Shown here: positions 8,840 to 15,513 of the stretch, piece after piece
Layout: each line of letters begins with the position of its first letter
How positions within the stretch are numbered: the stretch's first letter is position 1
Assembly: GCA_012735335.1 (NCBI GenBank)
Contig: JAAYHO010000189.1
Location: 1 to 15,513 of the forward strand
Reading direction: 5' to 3'
Length of the DNA stretch: 15,513 bases
From: Gammaproteobacteria bacterium
Lineage (GTDB): Bacteria > Pseudomonadota > Gammaproteobacteria > Pseudomonadales > Pseudomonadaceae
Made by a program: the position numbers and the translations under genes
The notes under the pieces: generated by a model
The model's input: the letters and a program-made list of their open reading frames with translations, nothing else
Told to the model about the DNA's origin: nothing
Databases searched by the model: none

Positions 8840-10372
8840 GTGAGCCAGACACTGCTGAACGCGCTGCAAAATCCGGCGCTGTACGACCATCCTGTCAGCG
8901 ACTTCACGCTGATGGAAACCCACATATCCTGGGTTCTACTCACCGGCGACTTCGTCTACAAGATCAAGAAACCGGTCAACTTCGGCTTTCTCGACTATTC
9001 CTCACTGGAACAGCGAGCCCATTACTGCGCCGAGGAATTACGCCTGAACCAACGCCTGGCACCCGATCTCTATCTGGATGTAGTACCGGTGCGCGGCAGC
9101 GAGGATGCCCCCAGCCTGAACGGCGATGGCCCGATCATCGAATACATGGTCAAGACCCGCCAGTTCCGTCAACAGGACCTGCTCGGCAATCTGCAACGCG
9201 CCGGGGGCCTGACCGATGCCCACATCGACGCCCTCGCCGCGACCCTCGCCGACTTCCACCGGCGCATCGCCCAGGCCCCGCAGGATGCGCCCTGGGGTGA
9301 GCCGGAGCAAGTCCATGCACCGGTTGCACAGAACTTCGAACAGATACGTCCGCTGCTGACCGAGGCCGCTGACCTGGCCCAGCTCGAGCAGCTGGAACAC
9401 TGGGCGCATACTACCTTCCAACGCCTGATTCCCCAACTGGCGCAACGAAAAGCCGACGGATTGATCCGCGAGTGCCACGGCGATATCTACCTGGACAACG
9501 TCACCCTGATTGACGGACAAGTGACCCTGTTTGACTGCATAGAGTTCAATGACGCCTTCCGCTGGATCGACGTCATGAGCGATGTCGCCTTCATGGCCAT
9601 GGACCTGGAAGACCGCGGGCTGAGCGACCTGTCCCAGCGCTTCGTCAATGCCTGGCTGGAGCATACCGGTGATTATGCCGGGCTGGCGGTATTGAACTAT
9701 TACAAGGCCTATCGCGCCATGGTACGGGCCAAGGTCGCCCTGCTGCGCCTGAATCCGGAGATCAGTCCGCAGGAGCGCGGCGAGGTCATGGCGCGCTACC
9801 ATGGCTATATCCGTCTGGCGGAAAGTTACACCCAGATTCCGACCCGTTTCGGCCTGCTGACCCATGGTGTCTCCGGCTCCGGCAAGAGCACCGTCAGCAG
9901 CGCTCTGGTGTCCCGGCTGGGTGCGATCCGGGTGCGCTCGGATGTGGAACGCAAGCGCCTGTTCGGTGCAGACAATCAGGCCGGACTCTATAGCCAGCAG
10001 GCCAGTCAGCAGACCTATGCCCGACTGGCCGAACTGGCCCGACAGGTACTCGCCGCCGGCTACCCGGTGATCGTCGACGCCACCCATCTGCAACACGCCC
10101 AGCGCCAGCTGACCCGCCAGGCCATCGAGGAACAGGGCGTACCCTGCCTGATCCTGCATTCCCAGGCCCCGCTGGATACCATCGAGATCTGGCTCAACCA
10201 GCGCCAGCGCAAGGGCGGCGACCCCTCCGATGCCGATATCCATGTGGTCAACCGGCAACTGCAGCAGCTCGAACCGCTGGACGAGCAGGAGCGCCGCATC
10301 AGCCTGACGGTCGCCACCGATCAGCCCGGCAGCATCGACCAGCTCACAGAACAGCTGCACCAGCGCCTCTGA
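8840..10372 (+). CDS. Fused aminoglycoside-phosphotransferase-like kinase / P-loop ATPase
   Basis: A 510-residue two-domain protein. Residues about 1-330 have a protein-kinase-like (APH/choline kinase) fold: a possible N-lobe ATP lysine around VYKIKKP (39-45), catalytic H213-G-D215-x4-N220 and the metal-binding D232 in TLFDCIEF. Residues about 335-510 form a zeta-toxin/AAA_33-type P-loop kinase domain with Walker A GVSGSGKST (343-351) and a possible DxxR lid region (DVERKR, 368-373). Both domains keep their key residues, so both may be active. The substrate is unknown; antibiotic resistance is not implied, since this fused family is widespread as a chromosomal gene. The start is GTG with AGGA 7 bases upstream, giving MSQTLLNALQ. 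It is divergent from mrcB with a 123 bp spacer and is followed, after 167 bp, by the TfoX-C gene. Confidence 0.88.
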   Translation: MSQTLLNALQNPALYDHPVSDFTLMETHISWVLLTGDFVYKIKKPVNFGFLDYSSLEQRAHYCAEELRLNQRLAPDLYLDVVPVRGSEDAPSLNGDGPIIEYMVKTRQFRQQDLLGNLQRAGGLTDAHIDALAATLADFHRRIAQAPQDAPWGEPEQVHAPVAQNFEQIRPLLTEAADLAQLEQLEHWAHTTFQRLIPQLAQRKADGLIRECHGDIYLDNVTLIDGQVTLFDCIEFNDAFRWIDVMSDVAFMAMDLEDRGLSDLSQRFVNAWLEHTGDYAGLAVLNYYKAYRAMVRAKVALLRLNPEISPQERGEVMARYHGYIRLAESYTQIPTRFGLLTHGVSGSGKSTVSSALVSRLGAIRVRSDVERKRLFGADNQAGLYSQQASQQTYARLAELARQVLAAGYPVIVDATHLQHAQRQLTRQAIEEQGVPCLILHSQAPLDTIEIWLNQRQRKGGDPSDADIHVVNRQLQQLEPLDEQERRISLTVATDQPGSIDQLTEQLHQRL

Positions 10373-10539
10373 AGCGAGCCGCTGGCTGTACCTATCGGCA
10401 GACCACATCTAGACTGACTGACGGGAACCAATAAGAACAAGCCCGTAGCCATGTCACCCCAGCATCGCCTGCTGACCCTCCCGGTCAGCGCGGCTTACGC
10501 GCCTGTTCATGTCACTCGTTCCAATACAGTGAGGTGCGC

Positions 10540-10806
10540 ATGCCTGATACAGAACTCATCCACCTGCGCAATCTGGGCAAGACCTCGGTGCAATGGCTGC
10601 GTGCCACCGGCATCCATACCGCCGAGGAGCTGCGCCGTCGTGGCCCGGTAGCCGCCTACTGCGCCGTTCGCGCGCGCGGCTTCCGCGCCTCCCGCAGCCT
10701 GCTGTTTGCCATTGCCGGAGCCCTGCAGGACGTCCACTGGAACAAGCTGGACCCGGAATACAAGCAACAACTGCTGCAACAACTGGAGCAACAGCAACGC
10801 AGCTGA
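10540..10806 (+). CDS. Stand-alone TfoX C-terminal domain protein
   Basis: An 88-residue protein made only of the TfoX C-terminal domain, a small helix-hairpin-helix-like fold. LIHLRNLGKTSVQWLRATGIHT near the start and LLFAIAGALQDVHWNKL near the end match the family pattern (NLG...S..WL...GI.T; L..A..GA..G.HWN.L). Full TfoX/Sxy proteins regulate competence and also have an N-terminal domain, which is absent here, so a competence role should not be assumed. The frame includes a GTG at 10534, but the ATG at 10540 follows GAGGTG at suitable spacing and is the better start. The 167 bp before it holds no convincing gene, only a 7 bp hairpin (GCTGACC/GGTCAGC, 10471-10489). Confidence 0.85.
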   Translation: MPDTELIHLRNLGKTSVQWLRATGIHTAEELRRRGPVAAYCAVRARGFRASRSLLFAIAGALQDVHWNKLDPEYKQQLLQQLEQQQRS

Positions 10807-10925
10807 CTGATTCAACGCAGGCAGTGTTCAAATTTGCCAACGCCTGCGCGCTTTTGCGTTGGCGGTGATGAAAGCATTTGCAGTATGGTATCGACTAGCC
10901 AAGGAACAGGATTAAGGAACTCGTT

Positions 10926-11723
10926 ATGTATCTCATCGGCGACCAACCCCCTTACGCAGAGAAGCTGATCAGCACCCTGCAGCGCATACCCGCACAACTC
11001 CTCGATGGGTTGGAGCCCTGCGCCGAGCCCATCGCGCTGGACGCCGTGGAAGACCTGTATCAGGTCATCGGCAACCGCAACCTCTATCTGCTGCGCAGCG
11101 GTCTGCTGCACGCGATGATTGACGGCAAGCCGCTGTTCTATATTCAGGAAGGTGACCTGATCGGCCTGCGTCAGGGTCTCAACGCCGCGCCCTGCACCTA
11201 CATGAGCGAAGAACCGCTGGTACTGATCCCCTACGATCGGGAATCCCTGTTCCGCCATATCCACGCCAACAACACCCGCCAGGAGCTGTTCACCCAGTAC
11301 ATCCTCGGCCAGGCCGCGCTGATGTCCGATGCGCTGGCCCGCAGCAAGCCCGCCGAGGTGCGCCCGGTCACCGGCTTCCGACACTTCGCCACCGGCGCCG
11401 AGCTGATCCACGAGGGCGATGAGGCCGATCACGTGTTCATCATCACCGAAGGCCACGCCGAGGCGTTTGTCGGCGGGATCAAGGTGGGGGATGTGCAGCG
11501 GGACGAGATCTTCGGCGCCATGGCCCTGTTCACCCGGGAGAAGCGCTCAGCCACAGTCATTGCCAGCATGCCGACCACGGTGATGATGATTCCCAAGGAG
11601 CAGTTCCTGGCGCTGATGCAGAGCAACCCACGCATTGCCCACAGCCTGATCGAGAGCATGGCCCGGCGAATTGATCTGATGAACAAGGAGCTGACGCACT
11701 ACAAACAGCTGGCGGCAAATTAA
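10926..11723 (+). CDS. cbpA: Cyclic-nucleotide-binding domain protein, CbpA-like
   Basis: A 265-residue soluble protein without a DNA-binding domain. The C-terminal half (about 152-235) is a cNMP-binding beta-roll: FATGAELIHEGDEADHVFII, then the phosphate-binding cassette F196-G-A-M-A-L201...R207-S-A. The cassette arginine is kept, but the usual glutamate (FGE) is alanine (A198). The N-terminal half (about 50-110) looks like a degenerate second beta-roll. The ending is helical (IESMARRIDLMNKELTHYKQL) and may dimerise. The P. aeruginosa homologue CbpA, in the same position before the prrF locus, is reported as a polar cAMP-binding protein. The ATG has AAGGA 7 bases upstream. The 119 bp before it contains an 8 bp hairpin (GCCAACGC/GCGTTGGC, 10836-10863) without a T-run. 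Confidence 0.9.
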   Translation: MYLIGDQPPYAEKLISTLQRIPAQLLDGLEPCAEPIALDAVEDLYQVIGNRNLYLLRSGLLHAMIDGKPLFYIQEGDLIGLRQGLNAAPCTYMSEEPLVLIPYDRESLFRHIHANNTRQELFTQYILGQAALMSDALARSKPAEVRPVTGFRHFATGAELIHEGDEADHVFIITEGHAEAFVGGIKVGDVQRDEIFGAMALFTREKRSATVIASMPTTVMMIPKEQFLALMQSNPRIAHSLIESMARRIDLMNKELTHYKQLAAN

Positions 11724-11737
11724 TTGGCAGAAAGTGC

Positions 11738-11765
11738 TTGACACGCAAATGATAACGATTATTAT
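11738..11765 (+). promoter_or_regulatory. PrrF promoter with overlapping Fur box
   Basis: A consensus -35 TTGACA (11738-11743), a 16 bp spacer and TATTAT (11760-11765) form a strong promoter 14 bp after the cbpA stop. A Fur box, GCAAATGATAACGATTATT (11745-11763), agrees with the 19 bp consensus GATAATGATAATCATTATC at 14 positions. It covers the spacer and most of the -10, so iron-loaded Fur should block transcription and iron starvation release it. Confidence 0.9.
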
Positions 11766-11772
11766 TAGCATC

Positions 11773-11880
11773 AAGTCATCGAGAGATGGCTTGGGTAACG
11801 GAACGTCGCGAGACGAACGGTTATCTCCTCATCAGGCTAATCACGGATTTAGGCCCGCTCTCTGAGCGGGCCCTTTTTTT
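11773..11880 (+). ncRNA. prrF: PrrF-type iron-responsive small RNA
   Basis: An RNA of about 108 bases (start inferred from the -10 position), close to the length of the P. aeruginosa PrrF RNAs. PrrF is the Pseudomonas counterpart of RyhB: Hfq-dependent, made under iron starvation, repressing mRNAs for iron-containing proteins. Visible are the Fur-box promoter; a 5' stem-loop with CGTC-GCGA-GACG (11804-11815) closed further out by TAAC/GTTA (11796-11799 with 11820-11823); an open C-rich stretch TCTCCTCATCAGGCTAATCA (11824-11843), which can pair with GAGGAG-type ribosome-binding sites; and a terminator with a U-tail. Position after cbpA is as in P. aeruginosa. Only one copy is present here; no second Fur box or terminator follows. 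The identification is from memory of the family, not a model search. Confidence 0.88.
11852..11880 (+). terminator. Intrinsic terminator of the PrrF sRNA
   Basis: A perfect 9 bp GC-rich stem (11852-11860 with 11864-11872) with a three-base TCT loop is followed by C and seven T (11874-11880). The U-tail is also the expected Hfq binding site. Confidence 0.95.
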
Positions 11881-11952
11881 GCTTCCTCGTAAACTGATTT
11901 GAAACTTTCAGAGTATTCAGCGCCATCCGGCTACGAGTCCGTGCAAGGCTGT

Positions 11953-12053
11953 GCTGGGGTGCAGGGCCGTGCCGACACGCTGCAAGTACGTCCCTGTAAG
12001 CTCGCGGTTTTCATCCCTGAAAACCGACGGTCGGCACAACCCTGCCCCCCAGC
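11953..12053 (-). repeat. Structured dispersed-type repeat, copy A
   Basis: Read on the minus strand, an outer stem (12030-12053 with 11953-11976; 21 of 24 positions pair, two of the three mismatches being G-T) encloses the linker CGT, a 9 bp hairpin CGGTTTTCA-GGGA-TGAAAACCG (12005-12026), the block CGAGCTTACAGGGACGT (11988-12004), 7 variable bases and GCGTGTCG. Copy B has the same order and the same spacing. The two copies differ in stem sequence but keep pairing, so structure is conserved. This looks like a REP/MITE-like or RNA-like intergenic element of unknown function. Confidence 0.75.
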
Positions 12054-12123
12054 CCACCAAGGAACTCCGAGCTGCTGGAAGCAAAACCCTCAGCAACTCG
12101 AAGCTTCCGCCGTTGCGTTGGGA

Positions 12124-12206
12124 CACCCCTGATACGACCGTTTGATGTCAGGGATGACATCAACGAGCCCACAGGGACGTGTTCACGGCGTGTCGTAGCA
12201 GGGGTG
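12124..12206 (+). repeat. Structured dispersed-type repeat, copy B
   Basis: On the plus strand, an outer stem CACCCCTGATACGAC / GTCGTAGCAGGGGTG (12124-12138 with 12192-12206; 14 of 15 pair) encloses the linker CGT, a hairpin TTGATGTCA-GGGA-TGACATCAA (12142-12163), the block CGAGCCCACAGGGACGT (12164-12180; 15 of 17 identical to copy A), 7 variable bases and GCGTGTCG. Orientation is opposite to copy A. Confidence 0.75.
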
Positions 12207-12281
12207 TACCGACGCAGAGGTCCGCACAGACGTGCAGACACTCACATAGCGGTCTCACCGTAAAATGCGAGCCTCCCCGCC

Positions 12282-13715
12282 TCAGGCTTCCGGCACCGCC
12301 GACGCTGCCGCCGCTTCCTGCGCCTGCCAGCCACCACCCAGCGCCTTGAACAGGTTCACTTCGCTGACCAGTTGATTGCGCCGGTCGTTGACCAGCTGCT
12401 GCTGGGCCGAGAGCAGTTGGCGTTGGGCGTCCAGCAGGGTCAGGTGGCTGTCCACGCCGGTGCGGTAACGCCGCTGGGCTACCTCGTAGTAGTCCTCGCT
12501 CACCTGCAGCAGATTGCGCTGCGCCTGCACCTGCTCGGCATAGGTCTCGTGGGCGGCCAGGCCGTCGGCCACGTCGCGGAAGGCGTCCTGAATCGTCTGC
12601 TCGTACTGGGCCACGCGGATATCCCGGGAGATTTCCGCGTAGTCCAGATTGGCCTTCAGGCGTCCGGCGGTGAAGATCGGCACGCTGATGCTCGGGGTGA
12701 AGCTCCAGTAGCCCGAGCCACTGTCGAACAGATCCGACAGCTGGGTGCTGGCACTGCCCGCTGCCCCGGTCAGGCCAATGCTCGGGAAGAAGGCCGCACG
12801 GGCCGCGCCTATGCTGGCATTGGCGGCCATCAGCTGGTGTTCGGCGGCGATGATGTCCGGGCGCTTGAACAGCAGCTCGGACGGCAGCCCTACCGGCAGA
12901 TCGGCGAGCAGCTGCATATCCAGCTTGCCACCTTCGATATCATCCAGCGGTACGGCCTGCCCCAGCAGTTGGGTCAGGGCATTGCGGTCCTGGGCGACCT
13001 GACGGCGGTACTGGGCCAGCGCCGCACGGGCGGTCTCCACGGCGGTGCGGGCCTGGGTCAGCTCCAGGGTGGAGGCCACACCCACGTCGTAGCTGCGCTG
13101 CACCAGCGCCAGACTGTCCTCGTAGGCTTTCAGGGTCTGGCCGGTAACATCCAGCAGCTCGCGGTTGGCCTGCCAGTTGAAGTAGCTGTTGGCGACCCCG
13201 GCAATCAGGCTGACCTGCACGCTGCGCTGGATCGCTTCACTGGCGAGGAACTCCTGCAATGCCTGCTCGCTGAGGCTGTCCAGCCGACCGAACAGATCCA
13301 GCTCCCAGGCCACGCCGAGGGTGGCGAAGTACTGCCCGCCGGTACTGGCCTGGCCGGTCGGGCTCAGGGTCTCCGGGGTACGGCTGCGGGTGCCGCTGCC
13401 ATCGGCCGATACCAAGGGCCACAGTGCCGACTGCTGGATGCCGTAGAGCGCGCGATAGGCTTCCACGTTCAGCGCGGCAATGCGCAGGTCCCGGTTGTTT
13501 TCCAGCGCCACGCCGATCAGGTTGCGCAGCGCCGGGTCCTTGAAGAACTGGTGCCAGCTCAGGTTCATCGCCTGAGTATCGGCACCCTGCTCAGCATAGG
13601 CATCGCCGCCGGGCCAGGCATCCATCACCGGCATGGCCGGGCGCTCGTACTGGGGAATCATGGAGCAGCCACTGAGCGCCCCCAGCACAGCCAGACAAAT
13701 CAGGGAACGCTTCAC
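12282..13715 (-). CDS. oprM: Outer-membrane efflux channel lipoprotein, OprM/TtgC type
   Basis: Outer-membrane exit duct of a tripartite RND multidrug pump, a TolC-fold trimer with a beta-barrel and a long periplasmic alpha-helical tunnel. The 477-residue protein has a lipoprotein signal peptide with lipobox LSGC (C17) and two tandem outer-membrane-efflux-protein repeats (about 60-260 and 270-460), recognisable by [56 protein letters not shown] and [19 protein letters not shown]. The start is GTG with GGAGGAG about 8 bases upstream, and its GTGA overlaps the TGA of the pump gene by 4 bases, so the two are coupled. It is the last gene of the operon; no obvious terminator follows. Confidence 0.95.
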   Translation of the reverse strand: MKRSLICLAVLGALSGCSMIPQYERPAMPVMDAWPGGDAYAEQGADTQAMNLSWHQFFKDPALRNLIGVALENNRDLRIAALNVEAYRALYGIQQSALWPLVSADGSGTRSRTPETLSPTGQASTGGQYFATLGVAWELDLFGRLDSLSEQALQEFLASEAIQRSVQVSLIAGVANSYFNWQANRELLDVTGQTLKAYEDSLALVQRSYDVGVASTLELTQARTAVETARAALAQYRRQVAQDRNALTQLLGQAVPLDDIEGGKLDMQLLADLPVGLPSELLFKRPDIIAAEHQLMAANASIGAARAAFFPSIGLTGAAGSASTQLSDLFDSGSGYWSFTPSISVPIFTAGRLKANLDYAEISRDIRVAQYEQTIQDAFRDVADGLAAHETYAEQVQAQRNLLQVSEDYYEVAQRRYRTGVDSHLTLLDAQRQLLSAQQQLVNDRRNQLVSEVNLFKALGGGWQAQEAAAASAVPEA

Positions 13716-15513
13716 TGTGCTTTCTCCTCCGCAGCATCATTGCCCTTGCGTGAGAACACCGAGGACACCAGAACGTAGAACAGGGGTACCCAGAAGATCA
13801 CCAGCACGGTGGCCGTGACCATGCCGCCGATCACACCGGTCCCGATGGCATGGGAGCTGCCCGCACCGGCCCCACTGGCCAGCGCCAGCGGCACCACACC
13901 CAGGGTAAAGGCCAGCGAGGTCATGATGATCGGCCGCAGACGCATGCGACAGGCTTCCACCGCCGCATCGAACAGCGACATGCCCTGTTCATGCAGATCC
14001 TTGGCAAACTCGACAATCAGAATGGCGTTCTTCGCCGTCAGACCGATGGTGGTCAACAGCCCCACCTGGAAGAACACGTCGTTATCCAACCCACGGCCCA
14101 TGGTCGCCAGCAACGCCCCGATCACCCCCAGGGGGACCACCAGCATCACCGCGAACGGAATCGACCAGCTCTCGTAGAGAGCCGCCAAGCACAGGAAGAC
14201 CACCAGCAGCGACAGGGCATAGAGCGCCGGAGCCTGGTCACCGGACAGGCGTTCCTCATAGGACAGCCCGGTCCAGTCCACGCCGATACCTGCTGGCAAC
14301 TGCTTGGCCAGGCGCTCGATTTCCGCCATGGCATCACCGGTACTGTAGCCGGGAGCCGCCTCACCCTGGATCTCGATGGCCGGCACCCCGTTGTAACGGG
14401 CCAGTTTCGGCGGCCCATAGATCCATTCGCCGGTGGCAAAGGCGCTGAAGGGCACCATCTCACCCTGGTTGTTGCGTACGAACCACTTGTCGATATCTTC
14501 CGGGTTCATCCGCGCTTCGGCCTCGGCCTGCAGGTAGACGCGCTTGACCCGACCGCGGTCGATGAAGTCGTTGACGTAGCTCGAGCCCCAGGCAATCGAC
14601 TGGGTAGCGTTGATATCGCTGAGCGACACACCCAGTACCTGGGCCTTCTCATCATCGATGATCAACTGGTACTGCGGCTCGTCATCCAGACCGTTGGGGC
14701 GTACCGCAGTCAGTACTTCACTCTGCGCGGCCATGCCCAGCAGCTGGTTGCGGGCCTGCATCATCACCTGGTGACCGACCCCGGCGTTATCCTGCAGGAA
14801 CAGGTTGAAACCAGTGGCGTTACCCAGCGACATCACCGCCGGTGGCGCAAAGGCCATGACCGCCGCATCGCGGAAGCCGGCGAAGTGCTGCTGGGTGCGC
14901 TCGACCAGATCGAACACGCTCATGCCGTCCTCGGTACGCTCTTCCCAAGGCTTGAGGCCGATAAAGGCAATGGCCGCATTCTGACCTCGACCGGCAAAGC
15001 TGAAACCGGTTACGGTGAATACCGACTTGACGATGTCCGCTTCCTCGGCAAGCAGCTTCTCACGCATAGCGTCCACGGTCTTCTGCGTGCGCTCCATGGT
15101 CGAGCCCGCCGGCCCGATCACCTGGGCGAACACCACTCCCTGATCCTCATCCGGCAGGAAGGAGCTGGGCAATTTGCCGAACAGCACGATCATGCCGCCG
15201 ACGATCGCCAGATACATCAACAGATAGGGGACCTTGCGTCTGAGCACGCCAGCCACCCCACGCTGATACTTGTCAACGCCACGCTCGAACGTACGGTTGA
15301 ACCAGCCGAAGAAACCGCGCTTCTCGTGGCTCTGACCCTGGGGAATGGGTTTGAGGATGGTGGCACACAGCGCTGGGGTGAAGATCAACGCCACCAGCAC
15401 CGACAGGGTCATGGCCGAGGCAATGGTAATCGCGAACTGGCGATAGATTACCCCAGTGGAGCCACCGAAGAAGGCCATGGGCACGAACACCGCCGACAGC
15501 ACCAGACCGATAC
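13712..15513 (-). CDS. mexB: RND multidrug efflux pump, MexB/TtgB type (partial, 5' end outside window)
   Basis: Inner-membrane proton-driven HAE1-family transporter that takes drugs from the periplasm and inner membrane and passes them through the adaptor and OprM. About 600 C-terminal residues of an expected ~1045 are here; the frame stays open to position 15513, so the N-terminal part, including the TM4 aspartates, lies beyond the edge. Visible are a transmembrane segment ([20 protein letters not shown]), the second periplasmic porter and docking region with the G-loop motif FSFAGRGQN, and [20 protein letters not shown] leading into transmembrane helices 8-12. The proton-relay lysine is in [15 protein letters not shown]. 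Similarity to MexB is high as I recall that sequence. A membrane-fusion gene (mexA/ttgA) is expected upstream. The stop overlaps oprM by 4 bases. Confidence 0.95.
   Translation of the reverse strand, partial: IGLVLSAVFVPMAFFGGSTGVIYRQFAITIASAMTLSVLVALIFTPALCATILKPIPQGQSHEKRGFFGWFNRTFERGVDKYQRGVAGVLRRKVPYLLMYLAIVGGMIVLFGKLPSSFLPDEDQGVVFAQVIGPAGSTMERTQKTVDAMREKLLAEEADIVKSVFTVTGFSFAGRGQNAAIAFIGLKPWEERTEDGMSVFDLVERTQQHFAGFRDAAVMAFAPPAVMSLGNATGFNLFLQDNAGVGHQVMMQARNQLLGMAAQSEVLTAVRPNGLDDEPQYQLIIDDEKAQVLGVSLSDINATQSIAWGSSYVNDFIDRGRVKRVYLQAEAEARMNPEDIDKWFVRNNQGEMVPFSAFATGEWIYGPPKLARYNGVPAIEIQGEAAPGYSTGDAMAEIERLAKQLPAGIGVDWTGLSYEERLSGDQAPALYALSLLVVFLCLAALYESWSIPFAVMLVVPLGVIGALLATMGRGLDNDVFFQVGLLTTIGLTAKNAILIVEFAKDLHEQGMSLFDAAVEACRMRLRPIIMTSLAFTLGVVPLALASGAGAGSSHAIGTGVIGGMVTATVLVIFWVPLFYVLVSSVFSRKGNDAAEEKAQ

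Larger units (their letters stand above)
11881..12281. other. Noncoding spacer between prrF and oprM containing an inverted repeat pair
   Basis: About 400 bp with no credible coding region: the short frames here have no plausible starts, no ribosome sites and no family resemblance. The recognisable content is two copies of one structured repeat (listed separately), facing opposite ways with 70 bp between them. No clear terminator for the minus-strand oprM gene is visible. Confidence 0.7.

Noticed and set aside
10451..10651. 66-codon plus-strand frame before the TfoX-C gene
   Set aside because: It overlaps the better supported TfoX-C gene in another frame, has no good ribosome site, and its protein has shadow composition.
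10836..10863. Hairpin between the TfoX-C gene and cbpA as a terminator
   Set aside because: The 8 bp stem has a 12-base loop and no T-tract after it, so termination is not supported.
11881..11952. Possible second prrF gene
   Set aside because: No second Fur box, promoter or T-run terminator follows the first sRNA.
11899..12241. Several 60-80 codon frames between prrF and oprM
   Set aside because: They run across the inverted structured repeats on both strands; no ribosome sites or recognisable sequence.
12372..13778. 468-codon plus-strand open frame
   Set aside because: Antisense to oprM, which has an intact lipobox and efflux repeats; shadow composition.

Overview
The window is a chromosomal segment of a Pseudomonas-type gammaproteobacterium (Pseudomonas in the broad sense). 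The evidence is close resemblance of the proteins to P. aeruginosa families and a gene order I recall from P. aeruginosa: pssA-ilvC-ilvH-ilvI, a DUF4124 gene, yqcC, lpoP, mrcB, a fused kinase gene, a TfoX C-terminal-domain gene, cbpA, then a PrrF iron-stress sRNA. Species cannot be fixed from the sequence alone.

Layout. Positions 1-265 hold no gene. They carry three tandem minus-strand promoters, each TTGACA/G - 16 bp - TATAAT/TAGAAT followed by GCGC, the form of stable-RNA (rRNA) promoters, so an rRNA operon probably begins just left of the window. Positions 266-4519 (minus) are ilvI-ilvH-ilvC-pssA: acetohydroxyacid synthase large and small subunits, ketol-acid reductoisomerase and, after a strong UUCG-loop terminator, phosphatidylserine synthase. 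A 430 bp spacer (4520-4949) holds the ilv leader, which has mutually exclusive hairpins, and an 8 bp inverted repeat ahead of the divergent DUF4124 gene. Positions 5382-8716 (minus) are the mrcB-lpoP-yqcC cluster: the bifunctional peptidoglycan synthase PBP1b, its outer-membrane lipoprotein activator, and a small YqcC-family protein translationally coupled to lpoP. Divergent from mrcB, on the plus strand, are a two-domain kinase-like protein, a stand-alone TfoX C-terminal domain and a CbpA-like cyclic-nucleotide-binding protein.

At 11738-11880 a Fur-box promoter drives a PrrF-type sRNA ending in a clean intrinsic terminator. Only one copy is present, unlike the tandem pair of P. aeruginosa. 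Gene order departs from P. aeruginosa after it. Positions 11881-12281 are noncoding and contain two copies of one structured repeat in inverted orientation, with covarying stems around a conserved GGGA loop and an almost invariant CGAGC..ACAGGGACGT block. The right end (12282-15513, minus) is the distal part of a MexAB-OprM/TtgABC-type multidrug efflux operon: the complete oprM-like gene and the C-terminal 600 or so residues of the RND pump, which runs off the window.

Most genes are housekeeping. The noncoding elements (tandem rrn-type promoters, single PrrF, repeat pair, ilv leader) are the parts most worth a closer look.
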